Source: Polynucleobacter duraquae
GTDB taxonomy: Bacteria > Pseudomonadota > Gammaproteobacteria > Burkholderiales > Burkholderiaceae
Length of the DNA: 64,000 bases
Assembly: GCF_000973625.1 (NCBI RefSeq)
Contig: NZ_CP007501.1
Span: 248,001-312,000, forward strand
Reading direction: 5' to 3'
Shown: in pieces, positions 19,064-27,992 of the stretch
Position numbering within the stretch: position 1 is the stretch's first letter
Layout: each line of letters opens with the position of its first letter
Program-made: the position numbers and the translations under genes
Notes under the pieces: generated by a model
The model's database searches: none
Told to the model about the DNA's origin: nothing
What the model saw: the letters and a program-made list of their open reading frames with translations, nothing else

Positions 19064-20179
19064 ATGTACACCGAAGTTGACCGCCAATTTATGAGCCAAG
19101 CATTAGCCCAGGCTCAAAATGCCCTTTATCTATCGAATCCCAACCCACGGGTAGGATGCATCATTGTGAAAGACGGGGTAGTGATTGGGCGTGGTCATAC
19201 CCAAAGAGTGGGTGGGCCCCATGCGGAAGTTCAGGCGCTGGCTGATGTCAAGGTGAATGGTTTTGATGCTGCTGGATCAACGATCTATGTCACCTTAGAG
19301 CCCTGTAATCACACTGGTAGAACGCCGCCTTGTGTCGATGCCTTAATTGCAGCTAAGCCAGCCTTAGTGATTGTGGCGATGTCTGATCCTAACCCTTTGG
19401 TTGGCGGCAAAGGACTCGAGCGACTAAAGGCTGCTGGCATTGATGTGCGTTGTGGTTTATTGGAATCTGAGGCTCAAGCATTGAACCAGGGATTCATCTC
19501 CAGGATGACTCGAGGTTTGCCTTGGGTTCGCATGAAGATTGCTGCCAGCTTAGACGGCAAGACAGCTTTACCAAATGGTCAAAGCCAATGGATTACCAGT
19601 TCTTTAGCTAGGGCAGACGGTCATCATTGGCGTGCACAAGCTTGTGCCATATTGACTGGTGTAGGTACAGTTAAAGAGGATGACCCAAGTCTCAACGTCA
19701 GAGATGTGGAGACCCAGCGCCAGCCTTGGAGAATCATTGTGGACTCCAAGCTCGAGACACCGCTGAACGCAAAGGTATTGAGTAACTCCAAGGGATCAGG
19801 AGTCATCTTAGTTTGCGCTTCCTTGGATTCTCAAGAGAGCCAAGATAAGGCAAAAGCATTCAAGGCTCTCGGTGTTGAAGTAATTGCCATGGCTAACGCT
19901 AATGGCAAGGTAGATTTACCAAAACTCTTTTTATATTTAGCAAAAGAGCGCCACATGAATGAAATCCATGTCGAGGCTGGATTTAAATTAAATGGATCCT
20001 TACTGAGAGAAGATTGTGTTGACGAGTTATTACTCTATTACGCACCCTTATTTATGGGTGAGGGCATTGGAATGGCCAATATCTCCCCATTAACAAATTT
20101 AGACCAACGTCAAGATTGGCAAATCATCGATCAAACTTTGTTTGGCTCTGATCTTTGTTTGCGTCTAAAGAAGAAATAG
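19064..20179 (+). CDS. ribD: Bifunctional riboflavin deaminase/reductase RibD
   Basis: Two-domain enzyme for steps two and three of riboflavin synthesis. The N-terminal deaminase domain has NPRVGCIIVKDG, the zinc ligands in GGPHAEVQAL and PCNHTGRTPPC. The reductase domain begins near residue 150 (MKIAASLDGKTALPNGQSQW) and includes ILTGVGTVKEDDPSLNVR. Length 371 aa is standard when started at ATG 19064; an upstream GTG/ATG overlapping the FimT-like gene is less likely. Followed by ribE after 41 bases. Confidence 0.95.
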   Translation: MYTEVDRQFMSQALAQAQNALYLSNPNPRVGCIIVKDGVVIGRGHTQRVGGPHAEVQALADVKVNGFDAAGSTIYVTLEPCNHTGRTPPCVDALIAAKPALVIVAMSDPNPLVGGKGLERLKAAGIDVRCGLLESEAQALNQGFISRMTRGLPWVRMKIAASLDGKTALPNGQSQWITSSLARADGHHWRAQACAILTGVGTVKEDDPSLNVRDVETQRQPWRIIVDSKLETPLNAKVLSNSKGSGVILVCASLDSQESQDKAKAFKALGVEVIAMANANGKVDLPKLFLYLAKERHMNEIHVEAGFKLNGSLLREDCVDELLLYYAPLFMGEGIGMANISPLTNLDQRQDWQIIDQTLFGSDLCLRLKKK

Positions 20180-20220
20180 CATTTCAAGAAAATTACAAAA
20201 ACCCTATTTAAGATCTCACT

Positions 20221-20838
20221 ATGTTTACTGGAATTATTACTGCGGTTGGTCAAATCAAAAGCGCTCAAGCCAAAGGCGATGGCCTGCACTTGGTGGTTGA
20301 AGTGCCTTCTGGATATCTTGATGATGTAGCTTTGGGTGACAGCATTGCGATTCAGGGTGCCTGCATGACAGCTACCGAATTGACTGAAACTACCTTTGCC
20401 TTAGACATCTCGCGCGAGTCTTTGAATAAGACGATTGGCCTAGATAAAGTAGGACCGGTAAACCTAGAAAAAGCCCTACGACTCAATGATCGATTAGGCG
20501 GTCATTTGGTGAGCGGTCATGTGGATGGGGTTGGCAAGGTTACGCACTTTGCAACGGTTGTTGATGATGCTTATGGTTCTTGGCTGCTGCAAATTGAAGC
20601 GCCCAAGGCTTTAGCGCCATTCTTGGCTTACAAGGGATCGATTGTTGTGAATGGTGTTTCCTTAACGGTTAACAAAACACAAGACAGTAACGATGCCTGC
20701 ATAGTGGATATTAATATCATTCCTCATACGCTTGAGAACACTACTTTGGGTAAGCTAAAGCAGGGTGATACGGTGAATCTAGAGGTAGATTTAATTGCGC
20801 GTTATGTGGCACGCATGATGGAAACACAAGCTAAGTAA
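20221..20838 (+). CDS. ribE: Riboflavin synthase alpha subunit RibE (RibC)
   Basis: Final enzyme of riboflavin synthesis, dismutating two lumazine molecules. MFTGIITAVGQ opens the first lumazine-binding repeat, and GHLVSGHVDGVGKV opens the second (about residue 98). GDSIAIQGACMTATEL and NGVSLTVNK are the paired substrate motifs. Length 205 aa is normal. With ribD it forms the plus-strand riboflavin pair, facing ribB-ribH on the other strand across the pilin-like cluster. No FMN riboswitch was recognised upstream of either pair. Confidence 0.96.
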   Translation: MFTGIITAVGQIKSAQAKGDGLHLVVEVPSGYLDDVALGDSIAIQGACMTATELTETTFALDISRESLNKTIGLDKVGPVNLEKALRLNDRLGGHLVSGHVDGVGKVTHFATVVDDAYGSWLLQIEAPKALAPFLAYKGSIVVNGVSLTVNKTQDSNDACIVDINIIPHTLENTTLGKLKQGDTVNLEVDLIARYVARMMETQAK

Positions 20839-20858
20839 GCTAGGTAGCTTGCAGAGCT

Positions 20859-21599
20859 TTACTTCTTTTGATATCGAGTGGGATCGCTTAAATTAGCTTG
20901 CTTAAACCCTATCTGTCGTAGGCGGCAAGATTCGCACTCTCCACAAGCTTCACCCAAATCATTTGCTTGGTAGCAAGAAACGGTTTGCGAGTAGTCGACG
21001 CCTAAAGTGGTGCCTAGTTGAATGATTTCTGCTTTGCTCATGCTAATGATCGGTGCATGAACCCGAAAGCGATTCTCATTATTGATGGCTTCCACACCAG
21101 CTTTAGTGGCTAGGTTTGCCATAGTCTCAAACGAAGCAACATATTCTGGGCGACAGTCTGGGTAGCCTGAGTAATCAACGGCATTGGCACCATAAAAAAT
21201 ATCCAATCCGCCCAATGACTCTGCCCAGCCTAAAGCAAGTGATAGCAAAATCGTATTCCGAGCAGGAACATAAGTAACGGGGATTTCTAGCTCTTTGCCT
21301 GGGGTAATCGGAATGTCGATGGATGAGTCAGTCAAGGCTGAGCCACCAAAGCGCGTAAGATCTAAATTCACCACCTCATGACGCACTACACCCATTTTCT
21401 TGGCAATGTGTTTTGCTGCGGCTAATTCAGATGAGTGGCGTTGGCCGTAACCAACTGACAAAACGTAGGGCGCGTAACCAAGGTCTTTTGCGAGAGCCAG
21501 AATTGTGCTGGAATCTAAGCCACCTGAAAACAAGATAACAGCTTGCGCATTAGGTTTGCGTGGAGCAATATTCTGAAACGCAGCAGACAACTTAGACAT
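20859..21599 (-). CDS. queC: 7-cyano-7-deazaguanine synthase QueC
   Basis: Makes preQ0 from 7-carboxy-7-deazaguanine with ATP and ammonia, for queuosine tRNA modification. The PP-loop ATP site [12 protein letters not shown] is at about residues 22-33, and the zinc site [17 protein letters not shown] lies near the C-terminus. Length 246 aa is slightly above average. It is the last gene of the tolQRAB-pal-cpoB-queC row, an arrangement often seen in proteobacteria, and ends convergent with ribE. Confidence 0.96.
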   Translation of the reverse strand: MSKLSAAFQNIAPRKPNAQAVILFSGGLDSSTILALAKDLGYAPYVLSVGYGQRHSSELAAAKHIAKKMGVVRHEVVNLDLTRFGGSALTDSSIDIPITPGKELEIPVTYVPARNTILLSLALGWAESLGGLDIFYGANAVDYSGYPDCRPEYVASFETMANLATKAGVEAINNENRFRVHAPIISMSKAEIIQLGTTLGVDYSQTVSCYQANDLGEACGECESCRLRQIGFKQANLSDPTRYQKK

Positions 21600-21625
21600 A
21601 GTGCGAATATATTTTTATTGACTAC

Positions 21626-22357
21626 TTACTTTGTAGCAGCGAGAAGTTTTTGCGCATCTTTAGCTGCTTCAGTATCAGGATGCTTGCTGATAATCTCAGT
21701 AAAAGTTTTCTTGGCAGCTGCCTTATTACCACTTTCTAGTTGCGCATTACCGAGTGTCAGCATGGCTGATGGAATGCGGGGATGTGTTGGGTAGCGCTTA
21801 ATAAGACTTTGTAGCTGGGCAATTGCACCGGTATAGTCCTTATTTACGTATTTACTATTACCACTCCAAAAGAGTGCCAACGGAACGTATGGGCTCTTAG
21901 GGTAGCGATTCGCAAAGGCTGAGAAGCCCTCATCTGCCCTCTTGAGACTGCCTGCCTGGAATGCTTTTAAAGCATCATCGTAGACTTTTTTCTCGCCAGG
22001 TTGAACGGTGCCACTAATGCCTTCAATAGTTTCTGTACGGGGCTCAAAATTACCTAGGCGTGTATCCAGATCTTGATAGTAAGTCTTCTGGCTTGTGTTG
22101 ATATCGTCGCCTTGCTTTTCAAGGCTTTCAATTTTGCCTCGCAGCTCCGCATTGTCAGTTTTGAGTTTTTCAATCTGATTTTGTAAATCCATTTGCGCAG
22201 TTGCAAAAGATTTACGTAAATCTAAGATAGCTTTGCGTGCGTCATCATCGGCAAAGAGGGCCCATGCATTACTAGAAGCGCTTAAGCATAGAGCGGCAGC
22301 ACTTAAACAAAACGCTCGTGAGAGCGTTTGTTTAAAAGAGTATGAGAGTTGAGTCAT
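21626..22357 (-). CDS. cpoB: Cell division coordinator CpoB (YbgF), Tol-Pal system
   Basis: Periplasmic protein linking Tol-Pal energy to peptidoglycan synthesis. A signal peptide (AFCLSAAALCLSASSNAWA) is followed by a trimerising coiled coil (DLQNQIEKLKTDNAELRGKI) and C-terminal tetratricopeptide repeats (YDDALKAFQAGSLKRADEGF and two more). The start at 22357 overlaps the pal stop by one base (TAATG), so translation is coupled; a longer upstream start would run deep into pal. Length 243 aa. Confidence 0.93.
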   Translation of the reverse strand: MTQLSYSFKQTLSRAFCLSAAALCLSASSNAWALFADDDARKAILDLRKSFATAQMDLQNQIEKLKTDNAELRGKIESLEKQGDDINTSQKTYYQDLDTRLGNFEPRTETIEGISGTVQPGEKKVYDDALKAFQAGSLKRADEGFSAFANRYPKSPYVPLALFWSGNSKYVNKDYTGAIAQLQSLIKRYPTHPRIPSAMLTLGNAQLESGNKAAAKKTFTEIISKHPDTEAAKDAQKLLAATK

Positions 22358-22860
22358 TAGTTTGTAATGTAAACAATGTCCGCGCGGCGATTTTCTGCCC
22401 AAGCTGCTTCGTTATCACCTTCAGCTTTTGGTTTTTCTTTACCAAAGCTCACTGCTTCCATTTGATTCTCAGAAACGCCCATCAAATTGAGTGACTTACG
22501 CACAGCATCTGAACGACGTTGACCTAATGCCAAGTTGTACTCTGCAGTACCACGTTCATCAGTATTACCTTGAATGATGATCTTCTGCTGAGGATTAGCT
22601 TTCAAGAAGCTGGCATGAGTAGAAAGTTGTTTTTGGTATTTAGTTTGAACGGTGTACTCATTCAAATCAAAGTACACGCTACGCTGAAAGAGGGGGCTGC
22701 TTGGATCATTCCATGGCTGTGAGCCAAAGTTACCGCTACCACCACCGCTATTGGCGCCATCAACATCATCCAATTTGACGCTGGAGCAAGCCGCCAAAAA
22801 TAAAGCTGTTACACCAACGAGAGTGAGGGTTGCTGCACGACGTGCGATAGAGATGTTCAT
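22357..22860 (-). CDS. pal: Peptidoglycan-associated lipoprotein Pal
   Basis: Outer-membrane lipoprotein that binds peptidoglycan and TolB. The lipobox LFLAAC is at about residues 20-25. The OmpA-like domain has IIIQGNTDERGTAEYNLALG and RRSDAVRKSLNLMG, with the Asp and Arg that contact diaminopimelate. Length 167 aa is standard. It is separated from tolB by a 124-base gap that contains a strong hairpin, the widest gap in the operon, so pal-cpoB expression may be tuned separately. Confidence 0.97.
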   Translation of the reverse strand: MNISIARRAATLTLVGVTALFLAACSSVKLDDVDGANSGGGSGNFGSQPWNDPSSPLFQRSVYFDLNEYTVQTKYQKQLSTHASFLKANPQQKIIIQGNTDERGTAEYNLALGQRRSDAVRKSLNLMGVSENQMEAVSFGKEKPKAEGDNEAAWAENRRADIVYITN

Positions 22861-22900
22861 GATCTGTCCTTTTCCTACAAACTGAGTAACTAAATAAGCT

Positions 22901-22942
22901 AATAGCCAATATTATGCCCCTAAGAGTTCAATATTGGCTATT
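22901..22942. repeat. 13-bp perfect inverted repeat between tolB and pal
   Basis: AATAGCCAATATT (22901-22913) and AATATTGGCTATT (22930-22942) form a perfect 13-bp stem with a 16-base loop. Neither strand has a T-run after it, so it is not a classic terminator. It could stabilise or attenuate the polycistronic transcript ahead of pal. Not counted as a known regulatory RNA. Confidence 0.8.
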
Positions 22943-22984
22943 TCGCCAGAAAGATCTGGCTGCCGAACTATGGCCTAGTAAGGC

Positions 22985-24292
22985 TTAGTCCATAAATGGT
23001 CCCCAAGATGGCTGACGTACGTCAGATCCAGGGATGCTTAATATCTGCTTAGAGTTTCCATCAACTGAGACTGCAGCCAAAACCCGCTTACCATTCACCT
23101 TTGTGGAATACAGAACATAACGACCGTTCGCCGCAAAAGAAGGGGTCTCATCGCTAGTTCCATCAGTGAGCGCTTGCGTATCGCCTGTTGCCAGATTAAG
23201 AATATACAGGCGGAAGGCCCCACCAATATTGGCGATGTAAGCAAGAAACTTGCCATCTGGTGAAATGCGTGGAGAAGTTACAAAACCCTGTTTGAAGGTA
23301 ATACGTTTAGCGCCTTCAACCTGTTCGCCTTCAGCGCTCATGCGATAAATCTGGGGATTGCCACCACGATCACTCGTGAAGTAGATGTAACGACCATCAG
23401 CTGAATATTGGGGTTCGGTGTCAATGGTGGAGCCGCGAGTAAGGCGGAGTAAGCCTGTTCCGTCAGCATTAATGCTGTAGATCTGGGTATTGCCATCTTT
23501 TGAAAGGGAGATCGCTAGCTTTTTGCCATCTGGTGACCAAGCTGGAGCACTGTTGTTGCCCTTTTGATTGGAGAGAGGGATACGGCGACCCGTTGCGAGT
23601 TCGTGAACGTAAATCACCGGCTTACGATCCTCAAAGGAGACGTAAGCCACTTTCTTACCATCTGGTGACCATGATGGAGAAATGATTGGTTCACCACTAT
23701 TCATGGCATTGCGAATATTTTGACCATCCGCATCGGAGATGACTAAACGATAGCGTTTACCTTCTTTAATGACATAGGAGAGGCGTGTCGAGAAGATGCC
23801 ACGCTCACCCAATAATTTGAAGATGATGTCATCAGCAATCTTGTGAGCTGCTGCGCGTAAATTGTCTGCGCTGGAATTGATATTCAAGCCACCAAGACTT
23901 TCGGATTTGCGAATATCAAAAAGCTTATAGCGGATCTCAAACTGACCCGTGCCAGTCTGTACCACAGAGCCCACAGCTAAAGCATCTGCACCGCGAGCTG
24001 CCCAAGATTTGTAGCTCGGTGTGCCTTCGTCACTTTCGCTAGCGTTGCCATTCTCGGTGTTTTTAAAATAACCGCTACGTGCTAAGTCTTGGCGAATGAT
24101 TTCAGTCAAACTGGTTGGCAGCTTACTCTCGTCCTTAAAGCGCATCACGGCAATGGGATAAAGAGACTGCCCTACGCCGGTAATTTGAATACTCATTTGC
24201 GCTTGAGCTGAAGAGCTCATGCCAGTCATGGACAACATCACTACGAATACTGATGCTGTCAATGAAAAATATTTTTTAGCTACTTGCAACAT
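22985..24292 (-). CDS. tolB: Tol-Pal system beta-propeller protein TolB
   Basis: Periplasmic TolB, which binds Pal and is released by TolA. The signal peptide ends near SSAQA. The N-terminal domain runs to about residue 165; the six-bladed propeller follows, with repeated blade motifs PSWSPDGKKVAYVSFE, PAWSPDGKKLAISLS, PQYSADGRYIYFTSD and PRISPDGKFLAY. Length 435 aa is standard. It starts three bases after tolA. Confidence 0.97.
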   Translation of the reverse strand: MLQVAKKYFSLTASVFVVMLSMTGMSSSAQAQMSIQITGVGQSLYPIAVMRFKDESKLPTSLTEIIRQDLARSGYFKNTENGNASESDEGTPSYKSWAARGADALAVGSVVQTGTGQFEIRYKLFDIRKSESLGGLNINSSADNLRAAAHKIADDIIFKLLGERGIFSTRLSYVIKEGKRYRLVISDADGQNIRNAMNSGEPIISPSWSPDGKKVAYVSFEDRKPVIYVHELATGRRIPLSNQKGNNSAPAWSPDGKKLAISLSKDGNTQIYSINADGTGLLRLTRGSTIDTEPQYSADGRYIYFTSDRGGNPQIYRMSAEGEQVEGAKRITFKQGFVTSPRISPDGKFLAYIANIGGAFRLYILNLATGDTQALTDGTSDETPSFAANGRYVLYSTKVNGKRVLAAVSVDGNSKQILSIPGSDVRQPSWGPFMD

Positions 24293-24295
24293 GCT

Positions 24296-25111
24296 TTAGT
24301 CCTTGGGTTTAAAGGTCAGCTTAACTTCTCTTTGAGGAATTTTGCCATTGTCATCTTTCGGCAGACTTTCTGCGCGAGTGAGTGCGAGGAGAACGGCACG
24401 ATCCCATCCTGCATTCCCGCTGGAGCTTACGAGATCTGTACTTAATATTGCACCATCTGGTGCCAGATTCACTTTAACAACTGCCGCAGGGTTGCCGCTA
24501 ATCGATTCTGGATTAAATACGATGAGTGGTTTGACTTTCTTGACTACTTTATCTGTCCAGCCGGGAGGTGTATTGCCGCCACCGCCAACACCACTACCGC
24601 TAGTTCCGCCACTACCACCTTCAGCGCCAGCCGCTGCGCGTAAGCGTGCCAGCTGATCTGCGCGCACTTTTTCAGCGGCAGCATTGGCTTTGGTTTCTGC
24701 AGGTGTAGCAGCTTTCGGTGCTTCAGCCTTTTTAGGCTGCTCCTTTTCCTTTTCTTTCTCCTTGGGTGGAGTTGGCTTAGTTGGAGTAACAGGCTTAGGT
24801 GTTTCTTTCACCACTTCTTTTTTAGGAGGCTCTTTTTCTACCTTCTTTTTCTTAATGGCGATGTCCGCAGCCTCTTCCTTCATCTCAGTTTTGATTTCAG
24901 GAACGATAGGCGTTTCGACTTGTTGGTTTGCATCCCAAAGCTCAACTTCTACTCCTGAAGGAGTTGAGTTATTCCAACTAATACCAACGACTAAGAAAGC
25001 AAGTAAGCCTAAGTGCGCAGCCAGTGAAAAACTAAAAGCACGTGTAGTGCTTTCGTTTTTAGTGGAACGTCCTCGAGTAAAGTTCGAGTGAAAAGTTTGC
25101 GCGCTATTCAT
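24296..25111 (-). CDS. tolA: Cell envelope integrity protein TolA (TonB-like C-terminus)
   Basis: Spans from the inner membrane to the periplasm and transmits TolQR-derived force to TolB-Pal. One membrane helix (SLAAHLGLLAFLVVGISW, about residues 28-45) is followed by a long Lys/Glu/Pro-rich region, a glycine-rich hinge (EGGSGGTSGSGVGGGG) and a C-terminal TonB/TolA domain (VVKVNLAPDGAILSTDLVSS). At 271 aa it is short relative to E. coli TolA, as is common in betaproteobacteria. Confidence 0.93.
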   Translation of the reverse strand: MNSAQTFHSNFTRGRSTKNESTTRAFSFSLAAHLGLLAFLVVGISWNNSTPSGVEVELWDANQQVETPIVPEIKTEMKEEAADIAIKKKKVEKEPPKKEVVKETPKPVTPTKPTPPKEKEKEKEQPKKAEAPKAATPAETKANAAAEKVRADQLARLRAAAGAEGGSGGTSGSGVGGGGNTPPGWTDKVVKKVKPLIVFNPESISGNPAAVVKVNLAPDGAILSTDLVSSSGNAGWDRAVLLALTRAESLPKDDNGKIPQREVKLTFKPKD

Positions 25112-25130
25112 GTATGCAATACAAAGAGGC

Positions 25131-25550
25131 TTATTGGCTCTTTACGGCAAGGCCAACACGCTTCACACCATTCTCTTTAAGCTTGGACATCACTTCCATC
25201 ACGACTTCATATTTAATGGATTTGTCTGCAGCAAGAACAACAGGCTGTTCAGCAGATTTTTCTGCTTGCGCTCTTGCAAATGCACCAAGTTCAAATTTAT
25301 TTAAAGTTTGAACTGGATCACCATCTTTGCGTACGATGACATTCTCATTGGCATCAATCGTCAAAAAGACAGGGGGCAAGGTTTGCACTTTTGCACCGCC
25401 AACTGTTGGCAAATCTACAACACCAGGGTTCACCATGGGTGCGGTCACCATAAAGATGACCAGCAATACCAACATCACATCAATGTAGGGAACCACATTG
25501 ATGTCGGCCATTGCCCGACGCTTAGAAGATTTTCTGAGTGAGCCAGCCAT
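25131..25550 (-). CDS. tolR: Tol-Pal system protein TolR (ExbD/TolR family)
   Basis: Inner-membrane stator partner of TolQ. The helix INVVPYIDVMLVLLVIFMVT contains the proton-path Asp. The periplasmic domain holds VVLAADKSIKYEVVMEVM, typical of the family. Length 139 aa is standard. It follows tolQ by two bases. Confidence 0.97.
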   Translation of the reverse strand: MAGSLRKSSKRRAMADINVVPYIDVMLVLLVIFMVTAPMVNPGVVDLPTVGGAKVQTLPPVFLTIDANENVIVRKDGDPVQTLNKFELGAFARAQAEKSAEQPVVLAADKSIKYEVVMEVMSKLKENGVKRVGLAVKSQ

Positions 25551-25552
25551 GC

Positions 25553-26209
25553 TTATCTGCCTGAAGCTTGACGTTGCAAAATGTTGGTGAACTCTTCAAT
25601 GAAGGTTTCAAAACGAATCGCTAGGCGATCCACATCGGTTGCAGTGCGGTTATAGGCAACTACCGCAGGGATGGCAGCAAAGAGACCGATGGCAGTAGCT
25701 ACAAGGGCTTCAGCAATACCAGGAGCGACCGCTGCCAGGGTGGCGTTTTGTACGTTAGCCAGACCGCGGAAGGCGTGCATGATCCCCCAAACGGTGCCAA
25801 AGAGACCGATATAAGGTGAGACTGAGCCTACGGAGGCTAAAAAGGGAAGATTGGCTTCTAGCATGTCCATTTCGCGCTGGTAGGTGGCTTTCATAGCGCG
25901 GCGGGCAGCATCGATTTCACGAACCTTCATGAACTCCTGCATGCCTGCTTCGAAGATGTGCTCCAGAACTGCATCGCTGCGAGTATTACGCTGAGCAGCC
26001 CCTAAAAGGGTATTCAGATCGCCACCCGACCAAAAGTCCCGCTCAAAGCGCTCGGTATCGCGTCTTACCCCTCTCAGAATGGCGGTTTTCTTAAAAATGA
26101 TGGTCCAAGAGGCTATAGACATACTCAGTAATAACAACATTACTAACTGGACTAATAGGCTCGCATTCAGGACGAGAGAGAGAAATGAGAGGTCTTGAGT
26201 AGGTGTCAT
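25553..26209 (-). CDS. tolQ: Tol-Pal system protein TolQ (MotA/TolQ/ExbB family)
   Basis: Proton-channel subunit driving TolA. Three membrane segments are visible: about residues 16-36, a second from about 125 within SPYIGLFGTVWGIMHAF, and a third at APGIAEALVATAIGLFAAIP. Those two motifs are the TolQ/ExbB signature. Length 218 aa. First gene of the tol operon; ybgC, which often precedes it, is not present and glyA diverges instead. Confidence 0.97.
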   Translation of the reverse strand: MTPTQDLSFLSLVLNASLLVQLVMLLLLSMSIASWTIIFKKTAILRGVRRDTERFERDFWSGGDLNTLLGAAQRNTRSDAVLEHIFEAGMQEFMKVREIDAARRAMKATYQREMDMLEANLPFLASVGSVSPYIGLFGTVWGIMHAFRGLANVQNATLAAVAPGIAEALVATAIGLFAAIPAVVAYNRTATDVDRLAIRFETFIEEFTNILQRQASGR

Positions 26210-26280
26210 GGTGGATTTTTGTATGATGTAGGTTGATTTTACTTAGTTAATTCACTCAGCAATACAACTTCATCAGGATT

Positions 26281-27531
26281 ATGACCATGTTTGACCGCCA
26301 AAATACCTTAGCCAAAACCGATCCGGAATTGTGGGCATCGATTCAGAATGAGAATAAGCGTCAGGAAGACCACATTGAGCTGATTGCTTCTGAGAACTAT
26401 GCCTCACCAGCAGTGATGCAGGCGCAGGGTTCTCAGCTCACTAATAAGTATGCTGAAGGCTACCCAGGTAAGCGTTATTACGGCGGTTGTGAGTTTGTAG
26501 ACGTGGCTGAGCAGTTGGCGATTGATCGAGTGAAGGCTTTATACGGTGCTGAAGCGGCTAACGTTCAGCCCCATTGTGGCGCTTCTGCTAATCAAGCAGT
26601 ATTTTTAGCTTTCTTGAAACCTGGCGATACCTTTATGGGAATGAGTTTGGCTGAAGGCGGTCACTTAACTCATGGTATGGCTTTGAATATGAGTGGCAAG
26701 TGGTTTAACCCGATTTCTTATGGTCTCGATAAAAACGAAGCGATCGATTACGAACAAATGGAGCGTTTAGCTCGTGAGCACAAACCGAAACTCATTATTG
26801 CTGGTGCATCTGCTTACTCTCTTGTAATCGATTGGGAGCGCATAGGTAAGTTGGCTAAAGAAGTCGGCGCCATTTTTATGGTGGACATGGCACATTACTC
26901 TGGTTTGATTGCTGCTGGTGTGTATCCAAACCCAGTTCCGCATGCGGACATCGTTACCTCCACAACACACAAGAGTTTGCGCGGTCCTCGCGGCGGCATC
27001 ATCTTGATGAAAGCGGAGCACGAGAAGGCAATTAACTCTGCAGTATTTCCAGGTCTACAGGGTGGTCCATTGATGCATGTGATCGCAGCTAAGGCAACAG
27101 CGTTTAAAGAAGCGCAAGAGCCTAGCTTTATTGAGTATCAAAAACAAGTGATTGCAAATGCAAAAGCATTGGCTGAGACTTTGATTTCACGTGGTCTGCG
27201 GATTGTTTCTGGTGGTACAGATTCTCATGTGATGTTGGTGGACTTACGTGCCAAGAAGATGACTGGTAAAGAAGCTGAGCGTGTATTGGGCGAAGCGCAC
27301 ATTACTTGCAATAAGAACGGCATTCCGAATGATCCAGAAAAACCAATGGTGACTAGTGGTATTCGTTTAGGTTCACCCGCAATGACAACACGTGGTTTCA
27401 AAGAAGCTGAAGCGCGTCAAGTGGGTAATTTCATTGCCGATGTTTTGGATAATCCCAATGATGCCGACAATATCGCCAAGGTTCGTGCGCAAGTTGCTGC
27501 GTTGACTAAGCGTTTCCCGGTTTACGGTTAA
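26281..27531 (+). CDS. glyA: Serine hydroxymethyltransferase GlyA
   Basis: PLP enzyme interconverting serine and glycine and loading tetrahydrofolate with one-carbon units. The PLP lysine lies in [15 protein letters not shown] (about residues 222-236); [11 protein letters not shown] near the N-terminus and [15 protein letters not shown] bind substrate and folate. Length 416 aa (414 from the second ATG two codons on). Followed after 11 bases by nrdR, a common pairing in proteobacteria. Confidence 0.98.
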   Translation: MTMFDRQNTLAKTDPELWASIQNENKRQEDHIELIASENYASPAVMQAQGSQLTNKYAEGYPGKRYYGGCEFVDVAEQLAIDRVKALYGAEAANVQPHCGASANQAVFLAFLKPGDTFMGMSLAEGGHLTHGMALNMSGKWFNPISYGLDKNEAIDYEQMERLAREHKPKLIIAGASAYSLVIDWERIGKLAKEVGAIFMVDMAHYSGLIAAGVYPNPVPHADIVTSTTHKSLRGPRGGIILMKAEHEKAINSAVFPGLQGGPLMHVIAAKATAFKEAQEPSFIEYQKQVIANAKALAETLISRGLRIVSGGTDSHVMLVDLRAKKMTGKEAERVLGEAHITCNKNGIPNDPEKPMVTSGIRLGSPAMTTRGFKEAEARQVGNFIADVLDNPNDADNIAKVRAQVAALTKRFPVYG

Positions 27532-27542
27532 GCGAGCATCCA

Positions 27543-27989
27543 TTGCGCTGCCCTTTCTGCCATAACGACGATACCCAGGTTTTAGATACTCGGGTATCGG
27601 ACGAAGGCGATACCATTCGCCGTCGCCGCCGATGTGCAAAGTGCGATAAACGATTTACGACTTACGAGCGTGTTGAGCTCGTGTTGCCAGCAATCGTCAA
27701 GAAGAACGGCAGCCGTGTTGAATATAGTCACGAGAAGTTGGTGAGCTCAGTAAAGCTGGCATTGCGTAAGCGCCCAGTCTCCTCCGACTCAGTTGATGAA
27801 TCTATAGCCCGAATTGAAGAGAAGTTACTCAGCCTGGGTGAAAAAGAGATCCCAAGCGAGCGCGTTGGTGAGTTGGTGATGCGTGAACTGAAGCGTCTGG
27901 ACAAGGTAGCCTACATTCGTTTTGCTTCTGTCTACCGAAGCTTTGCTGACATTGAATCTTTTGAGAGCGCGCTAAAAGAGCTGAAGTGA
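27543..27989 (+). CDS. nrdR: Transcriptional repressor NrdR
   Basis: ATP/dATP-sensing repressor of ribonucleotide reductase genes. It begins [17 protein letters not shown] with a zinc ribbon completed by RRRRCAKC, followed by an ATP-cone domain ([20 protein letters not shown]). Length 148 aa is standard. The start is a TTG, forced because the Cys-rich N-terminus must be included and no ATG is available. No NrdR box was looked for successfully within the window, since no nrd genes are present. Confidence 0.96.
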   Translation: MRCPFCHNDDTQVLDTRVSDEGDTIRRRRRCAKCDKRFTTYERVELVLPAIVKKNGSRVEYSHEKLVSSVKLALRKRPVSSDSVDESIARIEEKLLSLGEKEIPSERVGELVMRELKRLDKVAYIRFASVYRSFADIESFESALKELK

Positions 27990-27992
27990 CGC

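Noticed and set aside
20833-20846. AAGCTA-GG-TAGCTT as a terminator between ribE and queC
   Set aside because: The loop is too small and there is no adequate T-run on either side.
24684-25091. 135-codon open frame antisense to tolA
   Set aside because: It is a mirror of the Lys/Glu/Pro-rich low-complexity part of TolA and gives a Ser/Phe/Gly-rich protein without any recognisable domain or start signal.
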